Below the pieces are notes generated by a model. The model worked only from the letters and a program-made list of their open reading frames with translations, had not been told where the DNA came from and searched no databases. 64,000 nucleotides of DNA from Pseudomonas silvicola (GTDB lineage Bacteria; Pseudomonadota; Gammaproteobacteria; Pseudomonadales; Pseudomonadaceae). Shown here one piece after another: positions 8,344 to 16,353 of the stretch (position 1 is its first letter; each line of letters opens with the position of its first letter). The DNA lies in NCBI RefSeq assembly GCF_026651855.1, contig NZ_CP093282.1:1-64000 (forward strand), read 5' to 3'. The translations under genes and the position numbers were made by a program.

Positions 8344-8631
8344 ATGAGTCAACATATCTTCGACAGGGTTAGCAGTATCGACGGTGCTACATACCGCATA
8401 CTCATGGGATGGGACAAACCATTACAAGAGTATTACTGCGTAATATATGTTCTGCCGGAATTAGATGAACCTATCTACTCCAATCTTTACGACAGCTACC
8501 ATCGAAAAACGCTCTGGTATTATGAAAAGACAGTCATGGAATATGGCCTTACCATACCCGATGGCATGCTCTTGGAAATTGTCCAGGACGAACGTGATAA
8601 TGTCGTCAACAAAGTGAAACACTGGGATTAA
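8344..8631 (+). CDS. Small unknown protein, leader-A module gene 4
   Basis: A 95-residue protein rich in Tyr and acidic residues, with AAGGAG ahead of the ATG. It has the look of a small globular beta-rich protein; no family is recognised. Expression may depend on read-through from the unit upstream, because the previous terminator is followed directly by the leader. Confidence 0.8.
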   Translation: MSQHIFDRVSSIDGATYRILMGWDKPLQEYYCVIYVLPELDEPIYSNLYDSYHRKTLWYYEKTVMEYGLTIPDGMLLEIVQDERDNVVNKVKHWD

Positions 8632-8645
8632 TCATCCTAGTGCAG

Positions 8646-8674
8646 CAAGGGGCCAATAGGCCCCTTGTTTTTTT
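8646..8674 (+). terminator. Rho-independent terminator
   Basis: CAAGGGGCC and GGCCCCTTG pair around AATA and are followed by seven T. Confidence 0.9.
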
Positions 8675-8728
8675 GCACGCGGTAAATGTTTGGGCTGGGG
8701 CTTTCTGGCCCCTTTTTGTTGGTGTGTT

Positions 8729-8780
8729 TGCTATCGTTTTTTCGGTGGCCAGCTCGACCAGGTGCACCGAAATGCAATCA
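8729..8780. repeat. Paired TGATNGCA boxes, site S2
   Basis: TGCTATCG at 8729 and TGCAATCA at 8773, 44 bp apart. The spacer from GGCCAGCTCGACC onward is nearly identical to site S9 at 23256. Confidence 0.6.
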
Positions 8781-8789
8781 AAATGGATC

Positions 8790-9034
8790 GCCTCCGGCGG
8801 CCAGGGGTGCCCCCTGGACGGCAATCACAAACCAAGGGCGCTGCCCTTGTTAACCCGCCGGGGATCATCCCGGTGCCTCGGGAGCGCAGTGGGGTGAAGC
8901 TCCACTGCACTCCCAGGCCAAGATTGGGGGTCACTGCGCACCGTCAAGCAGAATGCGCCTGCGGCGGTCCTGCGGACGCGGAACCCACCTGCGGCGGGGC
9001 CCCCGCCATTCAGCTTGACCGCGCTCCGCTCAAG
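8790..9034 (+). repeat. 245 bp hairpin-chain element, copy 1
   Basis: A GC-rich non-coding block present four times on the plasmid. In this copy successive hairpins lie at 8801-8817, 8833-8849, 8858-8873, 8886-8908, 8993-9007 and 9014-9034, the last with CTTGA/TCAAG ends. Sites S2 and S3 flank it, each about 9 bp away. With them it fills the gap 8632-9092, where no gene is seen. Confidence 0.8.
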
Positions 9035-9043
9035 AGCAGAATT

Positions 9044-9095
9044 TGCAATCATTCGATCCCCCGGGCAGCTGCTGCAGAACGCACGATTGCTATCA
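9044..9095. repeat. Paired TGATNGCA boxes, site S3
   Basis: TGCAATCA at 9044 and TGCTATCA at 9088, 44 bp apart. The second box contains the stop codon of the minus-strand HTH-array gene. Confidence 0.6.
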
Positions 9096-9746
9096 TTCTC
9101 GGTGCGCCGCTATCCCTAGGCGTTCACGCCTTCTACGCACCGTTGGCTTGCTGAGACCACATCTGCGCGCAATCTCAGCATCACTAATTTTGCCTAGAAG
9201 ATGGTCGAAACCGGCAGCCTTGGACGTTCGCACGTAAGCAGGTATGCCCAGCTCTTTGCGCCGCGCCTCCACAACGTTCAGCGGCACATTGGTCTGTCGG
9301 CACACCTTGGCATCGGAAAACTTGCCAAGCTGAGCCTCATAGCGGTAGATCGCGTCAGGATAGTCCGCGGTGGTTACGAGAGGCGGGGCAGGGCGGGGCT
9401 CCTGCAAGGGCGGCAGGGGGAGCCCTGTTCCGGTCGATGATTGAATGCCCCGCGTTCTTCGACGCCTGTTGACGGCCGGCTCCGTGACGCCCGCCAACGC
9501 TGCAACTTCACGGTCGGTCAACACACCAAGCAAGTGGTCAAATGGAGCGATTTTCGACTTGATGGCGAATCCTGGGACACCCTGAGCTTGCCGGTGCCTG
9601 CGCATGGTCGCCTCTGAAACTCCCGCCTCAAGGGCTAAAGCTGCGTCGGAAACCGTGCCTAAACGGTGGTTGAAACGCGACAGGCAAATCACAACGACAC
9701 ACCACCTACTTCTTGCAGTGAAAGCAACATGGGGCAGGGCCTCCAT
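9093..9746 (-). CDS. HTH-array protein A (four HTH-like repeats)
   Basis: About 217 residues, made of four diverged repeats of the pattern H-x-L-G-x-x-S/T-D-x-x-(A/V)...G-(V/L)-(S/T)...(R)RR...G-(I/V). Each looks like a short helix-turn-helix unit; a Pro-rich linker separates repeats two and three. Tandem HTH units suggest binding to extended or repeated DNA. The start is uncertain: ATG 9746 has a weak ribosome site, and GTG 9692, just ahead of the first repeat, has AGGTGG upstream. An in-frame extension to 9956 overlaps the next gene and is rejected. It is related in pattern to the protein at 19790-20230. Confidence 0.65.
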   Translation of the reverse strand: MEALPHVAFTARSRWCVVVICLSRFNHRLGTVSDAALALEAGVSEATMRRHRQAQGVPGFAIKSKIAPFDHLLGVLTDREVAALAGVTEPAVNRRRRTRGIQSSTGTGLPLPPLQEPRPAPPLVTTADYPDAIYRYEAQLGKFSDAKVCRQTNVPLNVVEARRKELGIPAYVRTSKAAGFDHLLGKISDAEIARRCGLSKPTVRRRRERLGIAAHRE

Positions 9747-9814
9747 TACGGTTCCAAGGTGACGGTTTGCTGGCCGAATGCACCGGGCCAGCACAGCCCA
9801 CCGGCAGCGGCCAT

Positions 9815-10240
9815 TTAACCGTTCTGCTGTCGACGGTAAAGCCAGTAGTAACCCCCAACAAGAATGATCGCCAGGCCTGTCCAGTGGATCACTGGTGATG
9901 CCCACCAGGCGACTGGCGGCGGGACGCCAAGAAAAGTGGGACCGATTGCACCCCATTCTTCCATCGCAGGCCAGAGGCCACCCCAGGCAGTGGCAGCGGC
10001 CAAGGGCGCCACTCCAGCCAGCGTCAGGAAATATTCGTTAGTGGATTGCGTTTCACACCATAGCCCCACCCCTAACGCGACAACCGCAAGGATCACGCCT
10101 GCGATGATCCAGGCGGATCCTGACCAGGACAACGCCAAGCTGTCCGGGAGCAACTGAAGGACCAGGTACACAATCCCAGCGGCTAATGCGGCGGCCGCTA
10201 TGGTACCGCCCACTACCTTTTCATCGTCTCTAGTCATCAT
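9815..10240 (-). CDS. Four-helix membrane protein
   Basis: A 141-residue integral membrane protein with about four hydrophobic segments, a charged N-terminus (MMTRDDEK) and a C-terminal YRRQQNG tail that should face the cytoplasm. ATG 10240 is chosen because it overlaps the stop of the upstream lipoprotein gene (TGATG) and follows AGGGGTGG. No family is recognised. It is the last gene of a three-gene set of exported proteins. Confidence 0.78.
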   Translation of the reverse strand: MMTRDDEKVVGGTIAAAALAAGIVYLVLQLLPDSLALSWSGSAWIIAGVILAVVALGVGLWCETQSTNEYFLTLAGVAPLAAATAWGGLWPAMEEWGAIGPTFLGVPPPVAWWASPVIHWTGLAIILVGGYYWLYRRQQNG

Positions 10241-10587
10241 CACCACCCCTGCACGTGCTTGATCTGCTTGCACGTGGCAAGCTGCCGGTCCGAAGCTGTT
10301 TTGAGAGCCTGTGTATCAGGGGCCTTAGCCACATCGGTGTTTGCGTATTTTTCGTAAACCTCTGCCAGGTCGTCGCTTGCGTCCTGCAGGTTCTTCACAC
10401 ACGCATTCACCTTGTCCGCGTTCAGTACCAGGTTGCCCGTCGATGCTCCAGGCGCAGCAGGCATAACGGCATCCCAAGAAGCCCTGGCCGCATCTACCAG
10501 TTTCCTGGCGTCACCCTCTGCCGCATTACAGCCAGCAACCAAAGAAGCCAGCAGGACCACCAGCAGGGGCTTGATTGGCTTATTCAT
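10240..10587 (-). CDS. Putative lipoprotein
   Basis: A 115-residue protein with a short basic start, a hydrophobic signal and the lipobox LVAGC, so it should be lipid-anchored after cleavage. The mature part is helical with two further cysteines that may pair. Its start lies inside the end of the upstream gene and its stop overlaps the next start, showing tight coupling. It might act in cell-surface stabilisation or exclusion, but this is only inference from location and operon. Confidence 0.75.
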   Translation of the reverse strand: MNKPIKPLLVVLLASLVAGCNAAEGDARKLVDAARASWDAVMPAAPGASTGNLVLNADKVNACVKNLQDASDDLAEVYEKYANTDVAKAPDTQALKTASDRQLATCKQIKHVQGW

Positions 10588-11002
10588 CAATGCTCGCCTC
10601 CAAAATTGTGCCGTCCGGGCGAACAGCTACGGTCCGGGCGTTCCCTAAGCGCTTGAAGGTCCAGCGCTCCTGGATCGACTTCCCGCCTCCGTCAGGGACA
10701 ATCAACACCTGCCGGGAACCATTCGCTACCTTGATCGAGGCGCACGGTTGCCGCTCGCCTGGCTGGCAATCGGACCCGTACGCTTTCGCTGTTTTCCCAT
10801 TGCTCAAAGTAAGCTCCATTCCAGGGGGAATGTAAGACGCACTAGACCGTGAATTGCTTGATTGAGGTAACAACTTTTTAACGTCGCTTACTGCACTGGT
10901 GACTGAGTGCAAATTGAAATCCGCATTGGCAGCGGTGGCAGCGAATAAAAACGCAATAGCCCCCAGAGTAATCAATGATCTTTTAGTAGTTGCAGTATCC
11001 AT
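10580..11002 (-). CDS. Secreted periplasmic protein
   Basis: A 140-residue protein with a clear Sec signal (SLITLGAIAFLFAATAANA, likely cut after ANA). The mature region has two close cysteines (DCQPGERQPC) and beta-rich sequence ending in VRPDGTILEASIDE. No family is recognised. It begins 13 bp after the recombinase stop and is probably co-transcribed with it. Confidence 0.75.
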   Translation of the reverse strand: MDTATTKRSLITLGAIAFLFAATAANADFNLHSVTSAVSDVKKLLPQSSNSRSSASYIPPGMELTLSNGKTAKAYGSDCQPGERQPCASIKVANGSRQVLIVPDGGGKSIQERWTFKRLGNARTVAVRPDGTILEASIDE

Positions 11003-11015
11003 ACTTCCCTCTCTT

Positions 11016-11639
11016 TTAACTGTCTTTTAAGCTTTTCTTCACCCGAAAAACTGTGGCAACTCCACAATCAGCCAACTTGGCAATTTCGTCGGCTGATGCC
11101 TGAGGATGTTTATCTAATAGCTTCTCCACCCGAGTCCATAGAGCGGCGTTTTTGGACCTTCCAGGCGGCATCCAGTTCGGATCTGCGGCCCGCTTGTTAG
11201 CCAAGCCCTGGCGGATCCGCTCTACGCGCTTCTCCTGGTCCAATCGGGCCATGGTCGACATAAGGTCAATCAGCATGCTGTTGATGACCCCCATAATTTG
11301 ACCGGTGATACTGCTATCGGCCTGCATGTGGCTGGTGGGCAAATCCTCGACCATCAGACGGAGCTGTTTGTCAGCCATAATCGCCTTGAGCTTCCCCCAG
11401 TCGTCCAGGCTTAGCCTAGACAGGCGATCCACCGATTCAACCACCAGCACGTCGCCCGGATCAGCCTGGCTAAGCAACCGCATCAGCTCAGGTCGCTCCA
11501 AGCGCGTGCCTGAGACGTTTTCGCTGTAAATGCCGACGATGACCAGGCTCTTACCTTCGCAAAATTCAATCAGCTGCTTCCTTGCCCTATCTGCATCCTG
11601 GTCCTTCGTGGACGCGCGCAAATAAAGGTGTGCGTTCAT
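11016..11639 (-). CDS. Serine recombinase (resolvase/invertase family)
   Basis: A 207-residue small serine recombinase. The catalytic region has R8 and S10 in YLRAST, the DVLVVESVDRLSR motif near residues 63-75, a long linking helix, and a C-terminal HTH (ASADEIAKLADCGVATVFRVKK). The enzyme cuts both strands through phosphoserine links. On a plasmid its usual role is resolving multimers. A classical three-subsite res locus was not identified nearby. Its start overlaps the upstream stop (TAATG). Confidence 0.92.
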   Translation of the reverse strand: MNAHLYLRASTKDQDADRARKQLIEFCEGKSLVIVGIYSENVSGTRLERPELMRLLSQADPGDVLVVESVDRLSRLSLDDWGKLKAIMADKQLRLMVEDLPTSHMQADSSITGQIMGVINSMLIDLMSTMARLDQEKRVERIRQGLANKRAADPNWMPPGRSKNAALWTRVEKLLDKHPQASADEIAKLADCGVATVFRVKKSLKDS

Positions 11640-11986
11640 TAACGCGGCAACTCCAGGCGCGGCTTAATGCCCTCATGCGCTAAGTGCCGAAGCTGGAATT
11701 CGTGACGCCGAAGCTCGGCTTGGTTAGGTAGATCACCGGCTTCGGCGCATTGAGCCGCGGATTGCAAACACGCCCGATAGATATCAGCAGACCATTGATC
11801 TAACTCACACTCAGGCAATAGCTCCAGAATGCGCATTGCCTTCAGTACCCCGCGACACTCTCCGAAATACTTGGCTCGAAACTCATTAATCACCTGACGT
11901 GCAAGGTCTCGCACAGTGTTAGAAAGATGCCATATCAACGCATCATCGTTACGCGTTCCAAGCTGTTCAAGTAGCTGCGAACTCAT
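11639..11986 (-). CDS. Unknown helical protein upstream of the recombinase
   Basis: A 115-residue mostly helical, charged protein with several cysteines. It is translationally coupled to the recombinase (overlapping stop and start). A role as recombinase partner is possible from position only. Confidence 0.72.
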   Translation of the reverse strand: MSSQLLEQLGTRNDDALIWHLSNTVRDLARQVINEFRAKYFGECRGVLKAMRILELLPECELDQWSADIYRACLQSAAQCAEAGDLPNQAELRRHEFQLRHLAHEGIKPRLELPR

Positions 11987-11998
11987 AAATCACCATTG

Positions 11999-12220
11999 TT
12001 AGTTATTTACAGGAGAAACGCTTTTGTTTTCTTTGAATGCCCAGACCAGGCCTAACAAGCGATGCCTGCGAAGATAGTAGGTGTAGGAGCCTCGATGGCG
12101 GCTCATGCTGGTCGCCACAACTTCTGTGAAGCTATCTCCAGGCCGTGCCATTCGGGTCCCTTTGTAAGGGCCCTCAATGACCGGCAATGGCTTCGTCTCG
12201 TCTCTTATATTGCCGCTCAC
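11999..12220 (-). CDS. Small basic unknown protein
   Basis: 73 residues, GTG start whose codon overlaps the upstream TGA (GTGA). The sequence is basic and Tyr/Arg-rich in the second half (SYTYYLRRHRLLG). No family is recognised. Confidence 0.65.
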   Translation of the reverse strand: MSGNIRDETKPLPVIEGPYKGTRMARPGDSFTEVVATSMSRHRGSYTYYLRRHRLLGLVWAFKENKSVSPVNN

Positions 12221-12435
12221 AGCGCAGCCCCAAAGTGATCCTTGGCACGACTGAGTTCCACAATTAGCTTTGCGTACGCAGTATCATCGATCAGCTCCTC
12301 AACGTGTAACGCATTCAGATAGCCGCCCGCCCAAGCAGCTCGGTGCAGCATACTCGCAATGTCGTCTGCATCGCGTACAAGCTGAATGCACTTGCGTACC
12401 CGCTCAAGTGTTCCAGGATCACTCTGTTCAGCCAT
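12217..12435 (-). CDS. Small unknown helical protein
   Basis: 72 residues from ATG 12435, which has AAGGA 9 nt upstream; a longer frame to 12504 overlaps the upstream gene and is not preferred. It is a helical protein with no recognised family, overlapping the next gene by four bases. Confidence 0.65.
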   Translation of the reverse strand: MAEQSDPGTLERVRKCIQLVRDADDIASMLHRAAWAGGYLNALHVEELIDDTAYAKLIVELSRAKDHFGAAL

Positions 12436-12448
12436 TTTTACGGTTCCT

Positions 12449-12715
12449 TCAATCTGATACGTGTGCGTTTGCCAGTAAATGTCCAACTGCCAAGGTAGCC
12501 GCAATCCTAACTGCGGGAGGTGCTTTATCGTGAGTTCGCAAGAACTTAGTCAAACCATCCAGTGCGGCTGCACCACCGGCAATGCCTAACGCAGTCGCGG
12601 CAGAACCCCGTTCTCCTTCCTCAGCACTTCTCAACCGCATAGTCTCAATCAACAACATCAAAGCCGCTTCCGCGTTTTCGGGAGCGATTACTGAATTATG
12701 CTGTTCTTTATTCAT
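12449..12715 (-). CDS. Small unknown Ala-rich protein
   Basis: 88 residues, helical, with a Gly/Ala-rich centre (TALGIAGGAAALDG). It is probably cytoplasmic. It lies in a run of same-strand genes with short gaps, so it is likely part of one operon. Confidence 0.65.
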   Translation of the reverse strand: MNKEQHNSVIAPENAEAALMLLIETMRLRSAEEGERGSAATALGIAGGAAALDGLTKFLRTHDKAPPAVRIAATLAVGHLLANAHVSD

Positions 12716-12800
12716 ACATTTTCCTTAATCAAGGATTAGAGTCGGTTCATACCGGATCTTTCCTACTCCCACTCACTTTTTCGCGGTGGCGAGCTTGGAT

Positions 12801-12962
12801 TCAGTAACCAAGCCAGACAAGTACATCGCAGGCCTTGTACTCCGGGTGGTCACCCAGCTCTGCGAACATTTCAGACGGATCCTGCGTGTGTTTCCGGCAT
12901 TCACGTTCAGCTTCCTCACGGGTCACAATCCTTTTATCATCCATCGCTTCATCTAGGGTCAT
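12801..12962 (-). CDS. 53-residue acidic protein, paralogue 1
   Basis: A short frame starting ATG 12962 with AGGA 8 nt upstream. The protein begins MTLDEAMDD and ends VLVWLGY. A second protein of the same length at 23785-23946 begins MTYDEALEE and ends LLIWLGY, with EC, H and GDH at matching positions. Conservation across two distant loci supports a real gene. Function is unknown. Confidence 0.7.
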   Translation of the reverse strand: MTLDEAMDDKRIVTREEAERECRKHTQDPSEMFAELGDHPEYKACDVLVWLGY

Positions 12963-13002
12963 TGTTATGTCCTATTTGATATGTGTGTCGAAAGACGGAT
13001 TC

Positions 13003-13236
13003 CTAGAAAACTTTGATGCTGTGAGCGATCAAGGTTTTGACTGCCTCGTCGCTTAGCTCGATGGGGCCGACCAACGCAGCGGCTTCTTCTAACCGCTTGG
13101 TTGCGGCACTGAGCCGGTCGCGATTGATCGCCACGGCTACGTGATTGCCGGACTGCTCGGCACGCTCCAGTGCAGCCAGTTCAGCACGGCGGGCAATTTC
13201 AAGCCCAAAAATGCGGTCAGTGATGGTGGTCGCCAT
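13003..13236 (-). CDS. Small unknown protein
   Basis: 77 residues beginning MATTITDRIFGLEIARR, with a charged helical core. ATG 13236 is preferred over the in-frame 13353, whose extra residues overlap the membrane-protein gene upstream. No family is recognised. Confidence 0.68.
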   Translation of the reverse strand: MATTITDRIFGLEIARRAELAALERAEQSGNHVAVAINRDRLSAATKRLEEAAALVGPIELSDEAVKTLIAHSIKVF

Positions 13237-13253
13237 GATTGTTTTCCGTGGAT

Positions 13254-13592
13254 TCAGTAGTCGTTGAAAATTCGGAGGATAAACCCTGCCATGGCCATCA
13301 CCATTCCGATCACAAACACGATGGAATTCAAGCCTGCGGGGCCAAATGCCCAAGCGGCACCCACGCCGAATACTAAAGGGCCTACCACAACGGCGAACGC
13401 GCCGATTAACCCGTAAAGCCCGATCGACGCCACAATGATAAACACGCCGACGCCGATGATTACCGAGCTATATTCGCTACTGATCCCGTAGAAGTTCGCG
13501 AGGAATACGCCAAGGGCGCAGCCTCCCAACGCGGAGAGAGCGAGTCCGGTCGTTCGCAATACCAGATTTGTAGCGCCGATTGTCATAGTCAT
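13254..13592 (-). CDS. Small multi-helix membrane protein
   Basis: 112 residues with about four hydrophobic segments rich in Gly, Val and Ile, and a short basic C-terminus. ATG 13592 follows CAGGGACAAA; an upstream in-frame extension to 13703 is polar and lacks support. It is probably the first gene of the leftward operon. The AT-rich DNA at 13740-13860 with repeated CTATAGAT-like words is the likely promoter/operator region. Confidence 0.68.
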   Translation of the reverse strand: MTMTIGATNLVLRTTGLALSALGGCALGVFLANFYGISSEYSSVIIGVGVFIIVASIGLYGLIGAFAVVVGPLVFGVGAAWAFGPAGLNSIVFVIGMVMAMAGFILRIFNDY

Positions 13593-13902
13593 TTTGTCCC
13601 TGCTCGATCCCGAGGGCCGAAAGTGCCCTGCTCCTACCGCCTCGGCCCAGCGGTTTGACGGCTGGGCTTGTGGTTTACCTGCGCGGCGTCGGTATCCACC
13701 CACTTCATTCCTTTCCCGCTGGCCCCCAGACGTAACGACTATCTTATCTAATCAAATTCGATAGACCTAAGATATTCTATCCGTTTTCCTCCTGTCTATA
13801 GATAAATGATAGGTGTTGACCGATGGCTATCCTAATATCGTCTAGCTATAGATTTCTGAGAGTATGCAGGCTTGGGGTGGGCAGGGTGCGGGGCCTGAAA
13901 AG

Positions 13903-13940
13903 AAAAAACCCGCCTTGGCCGAAGCCGTAGCGGGTTTCCT
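13903..13940 (-). terminator. Rho-independent terminator, leftward
   Basis: Read leftward, AAACCCGC pairs with GCGGGTTT across a loop and a T-rich tract follows. It would end the short minus transcript carrying the 32-residue frame. Confidence 0.55.
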
Positions 13941-13959
13941 CCCTAGTCAAACAGGTCCG

Positions 13960-14058
13960 TTAGAACCAGTCTTTCCAGTGATCCCTGATGAACTCATAAG
14001 CAGCGCGAGCCGCCATGCGAAACACCAGTTCCTTCAGTGTATTCCGTAGAAACTTCAT
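13960..14058 (-). CDS. Possible 32-residue amphipathic peptide
   Basis: Starts ATG 14058 after AGGTG about 9-10 nt upstream and is followed by a leftward terminator. The peptide (MKFLRNTL...KDWF) is cationic and amphipathic, like small membrane-active peptides. There is no homology evidence. It could equally be chance. Confidence 0.35.
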   Translation of the reverse strand: MKFLRNTLKELVFRMAARAAYEFIRDHWKDWF

Positions 14059-14165
14059 ACTTTAGGCACCTGAATGGGGGCCTTCCCTCTGGCGCTTTTC
14101 CGGGACACATAACGCCATCGGAACACGTCAAGTGCTTCCAGTGAGGTTCAGCCGGTTGAAGGGCC

Positions 14166-14270
14166 TCAGGTCTCACCCGCGCGGCTTCCTACGGCCGCGC
14201 CCTTGGTCCGAAATCGATAAAGCAACCAGCCCACAACACCTTTCACAAGTGACGGCCCAATCTTAGCCAT
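14166..14270 (-). CDS. Possible 34-residue peptide
   Basis: A small frame (MAKIGPSLVKGVVGW...) with a hydrophobic middle and basic end but no convincing ribosome site. It is kept only because it lies in line with the other small frame. Confidence 0.2.
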   Translation of the reverse strand: MAKIGPSLVKGVVGWLLYRFRTKGAAVGSRAGET

Positions 14271-14386
14271 GGCCAGCGCAATGTGCCATCATAAATTTTG
14301 AGGCAGTTTTCGTTTAGGCCCTGGGTTCAAGGCGTCTGAACCTCGACTTTCCCCTGTAATTGCTGGGCTGTTCATCAAAAAAGAGT

Positions 14387-14437
14387 TGCAATCATAATTT
14401 ACCTTTGTAAACATGATTCCCACGTCAAGTGCTTTCA
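14387..14437. repeat. Degenerate paired boxes, site S4
   Basis: TGCAATCA at 14387 and the weaker TGCTTTCA at 14430, 43 bp apart. This is the least convincing member of the family. Confidence 0.35.
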
Positions 14438-14480
14438 GTGAGACCCGCAGAACGGCTCCTAACCGGTCTGCAAAAGAAAA

Positions 14481-14508
14481 ACCGCCCTTCCTAAGGCGGT
14501 TTTTTTTT
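14481..14508 (+). terminator. Rho-independent terminator, possible sRNA end
   Basis: ACCGCC and GGCGGT pair around a short loop and are followed by eight T. No gene ends here, so the transcript it closes (starting near 14400) may be a small RNA. Confidence 0.7.
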
Positions 14509-14570
14509 GGCCTGCGCTCAGTGGACGCCCGTTCGACCGCTTTACCTGGCGAAAAACGTAGCTCCTATAT

Positions 14571-14590
14571 TACTGTATGCACAAACAGTA
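14571..14590 (+). promoter_or_regulatory. LexA (SOS) box of rulAB
   Basis: TACTGTATGCACAAACAGTA fits the LexA consensus CTG-N10-CAG with flanking TA and lies 13 bp ahead of rulA. It predicts induction by DNA damage. Confidence 0.85.
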
Positions 14591-14602
14591 TTAAGGTGCG
14601 CC

Positions 14603-15031
14603 ATGAACGTCTCGTCCCTTCAACAAGTCTGCACCTCCAGCCAGGAGATTTCGGTCCTGGCAGGGTCAGCCGCAGGTGGCTTTCCAAGCCCTGCAGCAGA
14701 CTTCTACGAACCGCCTATCTCGCTTGATGACCTGCTCAACATCCGCGCTCCGCATGTCTGGATCGTCCAGCTCGAAGGCGAAAGCATGAGCGGCGCCGGT
14801 CTATACGATGGTTCGCGGCTGGTGGTCGACCGCTCGATCACCCCCTGCGCGGGTCACATTGTCCTTGCCTACGTGGACAATCAGCCAGTGGTCAAGCGCC
14901 TGGAACGGTCGCTGGCCGGGTGGCATCTGGTGTCGGAACACCCCGACTACAAGCCGGTTGCGCCCAGCGAGTACGACACCATCGAGATATTCGGCGTCGT
15001 CACCTGGTGTCTGACTCCCCATGCAATCTGA
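14603..15031 (+). CDS. rulA: RulA/UmuD-like Pol V accessory protein
   Basis: A 142-residue UmuD-type S24 peptidase. The predicted self-cleavage bond is A24-G25, at the same position as in E. coli UmuD; the catalytic serine is S61 in GESMSG and the lysine is K98 in PVVKRL. RecA-stimulated self-cleavage would activate it to join RulB as an error-prone polymerase. ATG 14603 is chosen because AAGGTG lies just upstream and the LexA box is directly ahead; an upstream in-frame extension to 14507 runs through the LexA box. It overlaps rulB by 11 nt. Confidence 0.93.
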   Translation: MNVSSLQQVCTSSQEISVLAGSAAGGFPSPAADFYEPPISLDDLLNIRAPHVWIVQLEGESMSGAGLYDGSRLVVDRSITPCAGHIVLAYVDNQPVVKRLERSLAGWHLVSEHPDYKPVAPSEYDTIEIFGVVTWCLTPHAI

Positions 15032-16322
15032 CCTGGGCAAGCCCGTATTCGGCCTGGTGGATGTCAACAGCTTCTATTGCAGCTGCGAACGCATCTTCCG
15101 GCCCGAGCTGCGTAATCGCCCGGTGGTGGTTCTCTCAAATTCGGACGGGTGCATCGTAGCCAGGACGCCCGAGGCGAAGGCCCTGGGTTTGAAGATGGGC
15201 GACCCCTATTTCAAGGTGAGCGGTTTCCTCAAGCAGCACGGCGTCGCCGTTTTCAGTAGCAATTACGCGCTTTATGGCGAACTGAGCCATAGGGTGTCGA
15301 TGGCTATTGCATCGCTTTCGCCTGCCGTGGAGGTCTACAGCATCGACGAAAGCTTCGTGCGCCTTGATGGCCTGGCAGAGCCCCTGCTGGACGTGGGCCG
15401 GTCCATCCAGGCGCGAGTGCTGGAATGGACGGCGCTGCCGGTCGGGGTGGGCATCGGCCACACCAAGACGCTGGCCAAGGCCGCGCAGCACGCCTCCAAG
15501 GTGTGGCGCGACAAAACCGGGGGCGTGGTGGACCTGCGCAAGCCGGAGGCCGTGGAATGGCTGCTGAAGCGCATGCCGGTCCAGGACGTGTGGGGCATCG
15601 GCGGCCGCATGAGGGCGAACCTCGAAATGGATGGCATCACTACGGCCTGGCATCTGTCACTGGCCGATCCCCGCGCCATGGGCCGCAAGTATTCCGTGGT
15701 GCTGGAGCGCACCATCCGCGAACTCCGCGGCGAGTCCTGCATGGATCTGGAACAAGCGGCGCCGGACAAGCAATCGATCTGTTCCAGCAAGATGTTCGGC
15801 AAGCGCGTCCACACCCTGGAAGGCCTTCGCGAAGCCCTGGCCAGCTACATGCATCGGGCAGCGACCAAGCTGCGAGCGCAGCGCTCGATGTGCGGCGCTT
15901 TCAGGATCGGGATTCAGACTTCGTTCCATGGGGACGGCCCTAAGTACGCGCAGGGCATAACCTGCAAACCCGAATACCCCACCGATGATGTGCGGGTACT
16001 GACCAAACATGCGCTGCGCGGCCTGGATGCCATTTACCGGCCAGGCTTCGCCTACAGCAAAGCCGAAGTGCTGTTGATGGATCTGCGCAAGCGCGGGGAG
16101 TTCACGCAGGACCTGTTCACGGAATGCCAGCCGGAAAGATCTGACGCGCTGATGGCGGTCATGGATCGGATCAACAAGCGGTGGGGGAGGGAGTGCCTAC
16201 GCACGGCAGCGGTGCCCATGGTGCCCGACTGGGGAATGCGCCGAGCCTTGTTGAGCCCGAGCTATATGACCAACTGGGACCAGCTATGGACCGTCTACGC
16301 GCACGATCAGGTGCAGAAATGA
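15021..16322 (+). CDS. rulB: RulB/UmuC-like Y-family DNA polymerase
   Basis: A 433-residue catalytic subunit of a Pol V type polymerase. Metal ligands are D14 in DVNSFY and D109/E110 in YSIDESF, with Y19 as the likely steric gate. The HhH region (VWGIGGRM) and the little-finger and C-terminal domain are complete, so the gene appears intact. In Pseudomonas plasmids rulB is a known insertion hotspot for mobile elements; here it is uninterrupted. It bypasses lesions such as UV photoproducts at the cost of mutation. Base composition is higher in GC than the transfer genes, suggesting a separate origin. Confidence 0.95.
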   Translation: MQSDLGKPVFGLVDVNSFYCSCERIFRPELRNRPVVVLSNSDGCIVARTPEAKALGLKMGDPYFKVSGFLKQHGVAVFSSNYALYGELSHRVSMAIASLSPAVEVYSIDESFVRLDGLAEPLLDVGRSIQARVLEWTALPVGVGIGHTKTLAKAAQHASKVWRDKTGGVVDLRKPEAVEWLLKRMPVQDVWGIGGRMRANLEMDGITTAWHLSLADPRAMGRKYSVVLERTIRELRGESCMDLEQAAPDKQSICSSKMFGKRVHTLEGLREALASYMHRAATKLRAQRSMCGAFRIGIQTSFHGDGPKYAQGITCKPEYPTDDVRVLTKHALRGLDAIYRPGFAYSKAEVLLMDLRKRGEFTQDLFTECQPERSDALMAVMDRINKRWGRECLRTAAVPMVPDWGMRRALLSPSYMTNWDQLWTVYAHDQVQK

Positions 16323-16353
16323 CCGCCTACGCGGCTGGATTGCGCGGCGACAG

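Larger units (their letters stand above)
13593..14602. other. Regulatory region, little or no protein coding
   Basis: A 1 kb stretch. 13740-13860 is AT-rich with several TCTATAGAT- and GATAG-like words. A hairpin with CCCGCC/GCGGG arms lies near 13903-13940. CACGTCAAGTGCTT(C/T)CAGTGAG occurs at about 14125 and again at 14424. GGTTCA/TGAACC form a hairpin at 14323-14341. Two tiny minus frames are possible, at 13960-14058 and 14166-14270. Confidence 0.6.

Noticed and set aside
8690-9154. Frames inside the hairpin-chain elements
   Set aside because: Similar frames recur with every copy but overlap in several phases, lack ribosome sites, and the conservation follows the stems.
11016-11639. Serine recombinase as proof of a transposon
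   Set aside because: No transposase or terminal inverted repeats were found nearby; a plasmid resolvase role is more likely.
15135-15653. 172-residue frame antisense to rulB
   Set aside because: Lies wholly within the Y-family polymerase gene; GC-rich shadow frame.
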